A stretch of DNA of 24,947 nucleotides from Bacteroidota bacterium. GTDB lineage: Bacteria; Bacteroidota; Bacteroidia; Chitinophagales; BACL12. The stretch is from positions 1 to 24,947 of the forward strand of contig JADJJZ010000018.1 of assembly GCA_016706255.1 (NCBI GenBank). Reading direction: 5' to 3'. The position numbers and the translations under genes were made by a program. Below, piece by piece: positions 18,675 to 24,947 of this stretch (position 1 is the stretch's first letter; each line of letters opens with the position of its first letter). Below the pieces are notes generated by a model. It ran no database searches. It saw only the letters and a list, made by a program, of their open reading frames with translations, and was not told the origin of the DNA.

Positions 18675-20496
18675 ATGAAGTTACTTACTGTTGGACTGGC
18701 TTGCGGATTTTATTTCCTGATAACCGCTATTAATGCGCAACAAATTGTTGTTCCTGAATGGTCGAAAGGGGTGTTATGGTATCAGATATTTCCGGAGCGA
18801 TTTTCAAATGGTGATTTATCGAATGATCCAACGTTAGCAGACATAAAAGGTGCATGGCCGCATAATGATACTGCAGCTTGGCATATATCGCCCTGGACGG
18901 CAGACTGGTATGCTTTTCAACCAAGGGAAAAGAAAATGAAAGACATTGGATATCAAATGCAACGCAGAAGATATGGTGGCGATATTCAGGCATTATCAAC
19001 AAACTCGATTATATTCAGTCATTAGGTATTGGCGCTATTTATTTGAATCCATTATTTATGGCACCGAGTTAGCATAAATATGATGCCGCAATGTATCATC
19101 ATATTGAACCAACATTGGAACTGACCCTGAAGGAGATAAAAAATAATTGCCTGGAAAATCCGATTGATCCTTCAACATGGCAATGGACAAGTGCCGATAA
19201 ATTGGCATTGAAATTAATTCAGGAATGTCATAAACGCAATATTAAAATCATATTTGATGGTATTTAATCATATGGGAAGAAATAGTTTCGTTTGTTGATG
19301 TGGTAAAAAATCAGGAAAAATCTGTTTATAAAAACTGGTTTACCATTAAAAGCTGGATGATCAGATTTTAGGAACCAAATTTGAATACCAAGGCTGGTTT
19401 GGTGTTCCTGATTTGCCGGAATAAAAGAAGACAGTAGCGGCATTGTTGCACGAACCGAAACAAGATATTTTTTGATTGCACAAAACGCTGGATGTCGCCG
19501 GATGGTGTTACTGCAATAGTATTGATGGATGGAGACTGGATGTTGCATTTTGTGTTGACCACGATTTTTGGAAAAGCTGGAGAATTCATGTTAAATCAAT
19601 AAATCCTGAGGCTTATTTAACTGCAGAAGTAGTAGATAAACCTAAGTTGGAAAACCCTATTTATACGGAGATGAATTTGATGCTTAATGAATTATGGATT
19701 TGCCGTAATTGCACGTCAGAATTTTTATTAATAACAATAATCGAATATCAGTTTCCGCAATTTGATTCATTATTATCGCAATTGGTGCCATTATGGTTAT
19801 GATATGAGTTTGGTGATGCAAAATTTATACGACAGTCATGACACCCAACGATTTACTTCTTATCTCGTAATAATGATGTTGCCCCGGTTTAGAACCTGGG
19901 GCGATTATTTTAATAAAACCAAAGCAGAAAATCCTGTTTATAATCCAGCCAAACCGGATGCATTAGTTTATAAAAACAAATGCTGATGGCATTATTTCAA
20001 TACACAATCCCGGAGCGCCAATGGTATATTATGGTGATGAGGTTGGTATGTGGGCGCCAATGACCTGATTGCCCGGAAAACCAATGGTTTGGGAAGAATT
20101 TAAATAAGGATGAAGTATATAATTATAATGGTAGTAAAAGAACAAACCGGACAAAGTGTTTGAGAAAAATCGTTACGGGTATATTATCAGCAATTAGAAA
20201 ATTACATCAGGAGTTAAAGTATTACAAAAAGGTGATTTTAAGCCATTGCTGCTTGATGATGTTGCACAGGTATATGTTTTTCAAGAACCTATAATAATAA
20301 AACGGCTATTGTTGTAATTAATAACAGCAATAAAATCAGCAGGTGAATTTTATTCAGCCGGGAACAAATTATACCGAATATTTTCAGGAAACCCCAGTAA
20401 AATAACCGATAAATTTATTCACCTTTGAATGCAGCTTTGAGCGGACTGGGCGTTTATTCAGTAATTAACAACTTATTTCACCTGTTAAATAAGTAA
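18675..20496 (+). CDS. exported GH13 alpha-amylase/neopullulanase-type enzyme, heavily frameshifted
   Basis: About 600 residues. A signal peptide (MKLLTVGLACGFYFLITAINAQ) precedes VLWYQIFPERFSNGD. All four GH13 regions are present: I, FDGIFNHMG (about 19254-19280); II, DGWRLDVAF, with the nucleophile Asp at 19539-19541; III, TAEVV, with the acid Glu at 19626-19628; IV, YDSHDTQRF, with Asp at 19840-19842. GGDIQ...LDYIQSLGIGAIYLNPLF and GAPMVYYGDEVGMWG also fit. The architecture and the long loop before region I (GWFGVPDLPE) suggest the neopullulanase/cyclomaltodextrinase group, which hydrolyses alpha-1,4 and some alpha-1,6 links in maltodextrins. Many indels occur, and TAG in APS-TAG-HKYD (about 19069) is a substitution. 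The C terminus (LSGLGVYSVINN) overlaps the convergent PhzF gene; the exact stop is uncertain (20496 if the frame holds). Confidence 0.82.
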
Positions 20497-21242
20497 CCGT
20501 ATTACCGGAAATAAGCACGCGATCGCCGTTTATGATGCTGTGAAATCGGCTTCATACCGTTTGATATTTGCAATGAGGCTAATTCTTTTATTTAATTTCT
20601 TGCTCCAGTAATTCATTAATGTTGTTTGAATGGAACCGGTTGCGCTGTCTTCATCAATGCCAAACCAGGCGCAAAAGCGGCAGACAAAATCAACGTTATT
20701 TCTTTTGCCGTAACAATAATAACACCTCGACTTTTAATTCGCTGGAGGATACCGAAATCCGGACTTATTCTTTTAATTTTTTCTTCATAATCAAACACAT
20801 AAATAATCTTCACGTCCGATGTAAATTTCTTTTGGTTCATGCGCAATCCTTTTATTAATTTATCAGGAGCTTCTGGTTTCTAAAATAATCCATCGGAAAA
20901 TCAAGTTGTAAAACCATTCACTGTTTTTTTTGTTACAAGTTTACCACTTTTAGACATAAATGTACTTACCTCGCCCGGCTGATCTGGCGTAATTAATCCA
21001 CATGGCTCATGCCAAAGTAGCATGTCCGCATAAATTAACTTCTGTTAATGGTGTAAACCATCTGATATGAAAGGTTTCATCCGGCATTTTAACAAAAAAG
21101 CCGTTTCTGCCTGATTATTTTCCATGGCAATTTTTGTAAGGTTGTCTCCTCAGGCCATTCCCTGTTAAAGGCACCACACCGGCAGGATTCCCACCAAAAA
21201 GATTATCTGTAAAGGCATCAATTAAATAAAAGGTAAACGCAT
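20465..21242 (-). CDS. PhzF-family isomerase/epimerase, frameshifted
   Basis: About 260 residues when repaired. The N terminus reads MRLPFYLIDAFTDNLFGGNPAGVVPL, the family's opening, followed by QKIAMENNQAETAFFVK, with the catalytic Glu in the AETAFF motif, FHIRWFTPLTEVNLCGHATLA, and late motifs DFVCRFFAPGLGIDEDSATGSIQTTLMNYWSKKL and GDRVLISGNTVTYLTGEIS, with TAA at 20465. The ATG at 21242 fits the family alignment; an in-frame ATG at 21275 (11 codons upstream) overlaps the end of the preceding DinB gene and is an alternative. PhzF proteins are dimeric diaminopimelate-epimerase-fold enzymes; most outside phenazine operons have unknown substrates, and there are no phenazine genes here. At least eight indels occur, the densest in the window. 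Confidence 0.85.
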
Positions 21243-21262
21243 CGGCTTAATTGTTAATTGCT

Positions 21263-21753
21263 TCAAAGCGCGCATATCATAATAATTAACTTTTTCAGCA
21301 TAACAACCGGTCCTAAATGATAATTATCATGATGTAATATGCCGTGAATTACTTCGTAAAACCGTAAATTTTCCTTTAGACGGGAGATAAGGTTCATCCA
21401 AAATAGCGCTATCCAGATTTGTTAAATATTGTCTCTAATCCAGCTCCGATTTTTCCAATCGGTTAAGTAAAGCCGACTAAGCCTGAGGTGAAACATTATC
21501 CGGGGCATATTTAAATAATTATCGTCAGGTGAAATAAAGTATGCACCGTTTAATTTTCGTAAAACATTTTCGCGCCAGCCAATACAATGTTGCACCAGTT
21601 GCCAGGATGCCGAATTAGCATTTGAATTGCCTTTTTCGCAGCTTGTTCCGGTTGTGCCAATCCTGAACCAGTGGTAACCACCTTACCTCCGTCCAGGGTG
21701 TGCCATTGTGCTAAATCTGAAAAAGCTTTTTTGAGACGTATGGATTCACTCAT
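21263..21753 (-). CDS. DinB-superfamily protein B, frameshifted
   Basis: About 164 residues when repaired. It starts MSESIRLKKAFSDL at the ATG at 21753, continues in another frame as QHGTPWTEV, then SNANSASWQLVQHCIGWRENVLRKLNGAYFISPDDN, LLNRLEKSE, LDSAILDEPYLPSKGKF, and FYEVIHGILHHDNYHLGPVVMLKKL, with TGA at 21263-21265. The His in VQHCIGW and the two in HHDNYH are the usual three metal ligands of the DinB/YfiT four-helix bundle. Its ATG overlaps the TGA of DinB A (ATGA), so the two are translationally coupled, and PhzF follows directly. Functions of such proteins are mostly unknown; relatives include thiol-transferases. Confidence 0.7.
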
Positions 21754-22275
21754 GTTAAAGGAATTTTATGCATTAAATCGTTGTGGATGTAAAAATATGA
21801 AAATCGGTGAAGTATAATATTTCACGCAATGTAATTTTACCGAGAAGCGGATGTGGTGTAATAAAAGTGGTCTAAATCTTCATCTTTCCAGTTACTGATT
21901 TTAGCAATTAATTCTTGATGTAGCTACAAAATGTATTAATCACAGCTTCCGGGTTGTGCCCGTTTTAAGTTGTTTTGAACATAAGCCGAAGAAGCTGTTG
22001 CCCCTTCAGCAAGTTTAACATGATATTTTTTCCAGAATCTGCTCATAACTTCTTGTTGCCGGTTGGGCTTTCCAAAAGTAACCGCAGGCCATCCTTGGCA
22101 ATGAATAGGCTAGCAGTTAAAAGGCTTAATGGTCAAAACCAGATGTTGTGCCTGTTCAGCAGGGCTCCATTTATCGTTTTTTCCGTTCAAAAATACTTCC
22201 GGTTGAAACTTTTCCAGCGTTTCAACGGTAAGATTTATGCTAAAATTCAGCTTCAGGGACCTCAATTACCGTCAT
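21750..22275 (-). CDS. DinB-superfamily protein A, frameshifted
   Basis: About 175 residues when repaired. The ATG at 22275 gives MTVIEVPEAEF, then after an indel INLTVETLEKFQPEVFLNG, KWSPAEQAQHLVLTIKPFN, LLFGKPNR, KLAEGATASSAYVQNNLK, EAVINTFCSYIKN, NWKDEDLDHFYYT, LLGKITLREMLYFTDFH and LMHKIPLT, with TGA at 21750-21752. The metal-ligand His occurs in QAQHLVL and again in the C-terminal FTDFHI stretch. An alternative start at 22306 (MKEFIHKRYT) would add about 10 residues but runs out of frame. It is first in a compact minus-strand cassette with DinB B and PhzF. About eight indels were needed, so residue-level calls are approximate. Confidence 0.6.
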
Positions 22276-22325
22276 TTGTATAACGTTTGTGAATAAATTC
22301 CTTCATCAAAATAAGGTCAAATTAC

Positions 22326-22346
22326 GCGAATTTCATTGAAATTTGC
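22326..22346. promoter_or_regulatory. near-perfect 21-base palindrome in a divergent promoter gap
   Basis: Arms gcgaatttca (22326-22335) and tgaaatttgc (22337-22346) are inverted repeats with one mismatch around a single central T. It lies in the 115-base gap between the DinB-DinB-PhzF cassette and the divergent surface-protein gene, where a dimeric regulator could control one or both. No match to a specific regulator is claimed. Confidence 0.4.
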
Positions 22347-22390
22347 TGATAATATATTTTCGTTCAAAATTCACACACATACATCTACTT

Positions 22391-24507
22391 ATGTTAAGAA
22401 TCAGGTTTTCTTACTATGTGCTGTGTTATTCCTTCCTGGCATGTTTTTACATGCTCAAACCAATATTTCCGGTGTAATAAATAATTACTGGGAAGTAATA
22501 GGAATGGATAAGTGTAACAACAACGTTACCCTCTGCCTGTAACACCCATTGGCCCAGCTGTTATGAGATCATGTTTTACCTATTCAAATGCGTGGAGTTG
22601 ATGCTGAAGCTGATAACACAACAGTACGGTTCAATTAATCCTTTGGCCAAAAGTGGTGTTTATGAGATGTTTACGGTTCAGGATATCGCTTTTAACGTAG
22701 TTACTTTTAACGAAGTTGTTGGCAGATTATATATGTTGGGTCAGGTCCAACTGGTTCGTGTTCCTGAATATGCTGATGCAAAATGAAGCTGGTGGTGTTA
22801 CCGGTCAGCCATGGAATGGCACAACTGGTGGCATTATTTCGATGATTGTGACAGGCACACTTACCCTAAACGAAAATATTAAAGGACGCTAAAAACTCAG
22901 GTTTCTTATGCTGATGTGGCACCAATACACCGGGTCTTGTAGGGTACCTGATGGTGTCAACGGATTTGTGACAACCTTACCGGAAGAGCAAAGCCGGAAA
23001 AAAGGAGAAGGAATTTCTGAAAACGGCGATACTTGCTTGCCCGCGGCGCTTCCCAAAAAATGGTGGTGGTGGGGGAAACGACCGTCAAACCGGCGGTGGT
23101 GGTGGTTCCAATTATGCGCGCGGTGGCGATGGCGGACAGTTAATTAACCTTCTGTTGGACCTTGCGGTGGTACTTATCCCGGTTTTGGGGATGGCGGGTA
23201 ACGTATAGTAATGCCGAAAATCGCATTTGATGCTGGGCGGCGGCGGCGGCGCAGGTAGCTTCCACTTACGGCATTGCTTCCTCCGGCAGGACGAGGTGGT
23301 GGAATTATATTAATTCGCGCAAAACACAATAGTTGGAAACGGATTTGGTAATTCGCTCCAATGGTGAAAGTGTTCACCCTCAGTATTGGCACGATGATGG
23401 TGCTCCGGGTGGAGGTGCTGCAAAGTACTGCTTTGCTTGAAGTAACTACAATTACTGGTCCACTTACTGTTGAAGTAGTTGGCGGTGATGGAGGTAATGT
23501 AGATAATACCGTAGATGGTGTAAACTGCACCGACCCGGTGGCGGTGGCTCCGGTGGTGTTTTATGGATGAACACGCCTGCTATTCCTGCGGGTTTAACCT
23601 TATTGGCCAACGGTGGTAACTCCGGAATTACAACCGGTGAAGTAGCAGTTTCTCCATGTTTCAACTCAACAAATTTTGCTCAGGATGGCACAGATGGTGG
23701 GTTTTGAATAACCTGGCTATTCCAACACCTACCGATTTATATACCGAACTACCGGTAGATATGATTCCGGATGACGCTGTTGTTTGTGCCGGAAATGAAC
23801 TGTTTATGAGTGTTGTAATAGGAACAGGTGATTTGAGTTATCACTGGAATGACCCTCTGCTAACAAATAACGCCTGATTTAACCTTTAATCTTTACCAGT
23901 GATTCTCACATATGCGGGTAACTGTGACAGATGATTTAGGGGCCGTCAGTTAATTGGTTTTAGGAAGTAGATGTGACTGATTCAGTTACATCCGTGCTTC
24001 ATCCCGATACTTCATCAGTACTTCGGTAATTTTAGCGACATTATATACAAATAAGTGGCTGATCCATATACCTTATTATGGACACCTAATTATAATATTT
24101 CAGATGTAACTGCATTTCTTAATCCGCTTATTAACTCTTATGAAACTACAACTTATTGTGTTACTGCAACACATCCTACAGGTTGCGTTTCTACCGATTG
24201 CGTAACCATTTTAGTTGCAGCAGAAGTTGTGTATTTGATTTAATGCATTTACACCAAATGGTGATGGTGTGAATGATATTTTCAGAGTGCCTCCAACAAA
24301 TAATCTCTATGGAAGAAGAAACTCAATACTTTAAAGTATTTACCCGTTAGTGAACCGGTATACGATTATTTCCAGGAAGGTGGAACCGAAGGTTGGGATG
24401 GAAACCGACCCTACAGAAAGATCAGAAATTGGAACTCTGTTTATATCAAAATGATGTGCGACGGTGTTTTGGAAACCTATTCCGGAACCGTTCAATTACT
24501 AAGATAA
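22391..24507 (+). CDS. large glycine-rich cell-surface protein with T9SS type B (CHU_C) tail, heavily frameshifted
   Basis: About 700 residues. A signal peptide (KNQVFLLCAVLFLPGMFLHAQ) follows an ATG at 22391 if one base is restored. The first 200 residues are unrecognised and begin TNISGVINNYW. Residues about 210-400 are glycine-rich: GGGGG, GGGGGSNYARGGDGG, GGGGGAG, SSGGAGGGIILIRAQTIVGNG, DDGAPGGGAGG and GPGGGGSGG. Next are two Ig/PKD-like segments (VVCAGNELFMSVVIGTGDLSYHWNDP; LLWTPNYNISDVTA ... YCVTATHPTGCVSTDCVTI), then the gliding-motility C-terminal domain: NAFTPNGDGVNDIFRVPP ... GWDGN ... MMCDGVLETYSGTVQLLR, TAA at 24505. That tail directs export by the type IX system and surface attachment. 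A structural or adhesive role is inferred from the architecture. More than ten indels are needed, so internal domain borders are approximate. Confidence 0.8.
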
Positions 24508-24524
24508 TTTTATAAAATATTAAA

Positions 24525-24564
24525 TTAAAAAGCGGATGATCTCAAATGAGCATCCGCTTTTTAA
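24525..24564 (+). terminator. intrinsic terminator of the surface-protein gene
   Basis: A perfect 14-bp stem (24525-24538 with 24551-24564) with a 12-base loop begins 18 bases after the TAA at 24505. The 3' arm contains a T-run and the 5' arm an A-run, so it can also serve the convergent gene ending at 24580. Confidence 0.85.
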
Positions 24565-24579
24565 CCTATTATCAATAAA

Positions 24580-24947
24580 CTACCGATTAAACATCCATAA
24601 TAAAACGGGTTTTTCACTGCTTTAATTTTTCATCCACTGCCGAAAAAAAGTTATCTGAAGCTAGCAGGACAGCCCCAGCCTTCAGCGCTACCAATAGGAT
24701 AAATTGGTGTCATCAGTCACTGCATCCCATGAATGGAAAACAACTTGTCTGTCGTATCTTGCTATTACTGATTCTAAGCCATGCAGATAATATTTTATAC
24801 CAACAATTCCCATTGGCTATAATCGCGGTTTCAATTTTATATTTTCCGGAGCGAAGAGGTATGGCTGCGTATTACTAAATACCGTATTTTCGGCGCTGTA
24901 TCCCATACTCCAGGGTTTTGAGCCACAACCATGACTCACCAATCCTG
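24580..24947 (-). CDS. partial murein L,D-transpeptidase catalytic-domain protein (YkuD_2 type), 5' part outside window
   Basis: Only the C-terminal 120 or so residues are present; the gene enters from the right edge. Reading the minus strand across several frames gives GLVSHGCGS, ENTVFSNTQ, GKYKIETAI, GIKYYLHGLE, RDRQVVFHSWDAVTDD, PIGSAEGWGCPA, SDNFFSAVDEKLK and NPVLLWMFNR, with TAG at 24580-24582. The order of a SHG motif, FSN, a short G-Y strand, LHGLE, R-x-x-V-x-H and GCP matches the YkuD_2 (PF13645) family, with the catalytic Cys in WGCPA and His in VVFHSW. Such enzymes act on peptidoglycan peptides in the periplasm. At least four indels interrupt it. It is convergent with the surface-protein gene. 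Confidence 0.65.

Noticed and set aside
19066..19075. TAG in the GH13 frame as a readthrough or special-amino-acid codon
   Set aside because: It is an isolated stop in a conserved loop, within a gene with many other errors; a substitution error is simpler.
20465..21242. PhzF as part of a phenazine pathway
   Set aside because: No other phenazine gene is nearby, and PhzF-family proteins are common in genomes without phenazines.
23174..23664. Minus-strand Pro-rich open frames opposite the glycine-rich protein
   Set aside because: GGN codons read backwards give NCC and thus Pro, Ser, Thr and Ala. The apparent proline-rich protein is an echo of the glycine blocks.

Overview
The window reads as a chromosomal segment of a member of the Bacteroidota. 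The main evidence is type IX secretion signals: C-terminal sorting tails on an M1 peptidase and a CotH protein, and a gliding-motility (CHU_C, type B) tail on a glycine-rich surface protein. Supporting evidence is a fused alpha/beta 2-oxoacid dehydrogenase E1, low G+C, TAnnTTTG-like -7 promoter boxes, and hairpin-rich intergenic repeats. I see no rRNA, tRNA, CRISPR array, transposase, phage gene or recognisable defence system.

Almost every conserved gene is broken by one to about ten single-base indels, plus at least one stop-creating substitution. This includes genes that are normally essential or housekeeping (E1 dehydrogenase, YebC, cold-shock protein, aminotransferase). In each case the lost frame continues in the next frame with family motifs intact, so I read these as consensus errors in an uncorrected long-read or low-coverage assembly, not as pseudogenes. 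Coordinates below are for the reconstructed genes.

Layout. 1-108: start of an unknown gene leaving the window on the minus strand. 109-768: no recognisable gene. 769-1943: two SRPBCC-fold proteins on the plus strand. 1922-5139: two secreted metallopeptidases on the minus strand (M1 aminopeptidase with a sorting tail; a GldB/DUF2268-like HExxH protein). 5207-6354: an unknown protein with a membrane hairpin, and its terminator. 6400-7998: gene-free block of hairpin repeats in two opposed arms. 7999-11669: minus-strand membrane protein, secreted alpha/beta hydrolase and PLP aminotransferase. 11670-12033: octamer and 79-bp repeats and a strong terminator. 12034-12974: tandem DUF1573 paralogues. 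13169-15447: plus-strand fused E1 enzyme. 15503-15698: cold-shock protein. 15717-15745: shared terminator. 15818-16532: YebC. 16604-18658: secreted CotH-family protein. 18675-20496: periplasmic GH13 amylase-type enzyme. 20465-22275: overlapping minus-strand DinB-DinB-PhzF cassette. 22391-24507: glycine-rich T9SS surface protein with terminator. 24580-end: murein L,D-transpeptidase-like gene.

Functionally this is an ordinary core or accessory mix: secreted peptide and glycan degradation, cell-surface structure, branched-chain or pyruvate-type oxidation, and general regulation. The least explained parts are the repeat block with compensatory hairpin stems (about 6547-7745), the 8-bp GCTAATNN arrays near 7850 and 11690-11960, and the unknown protein at 5269-6354.
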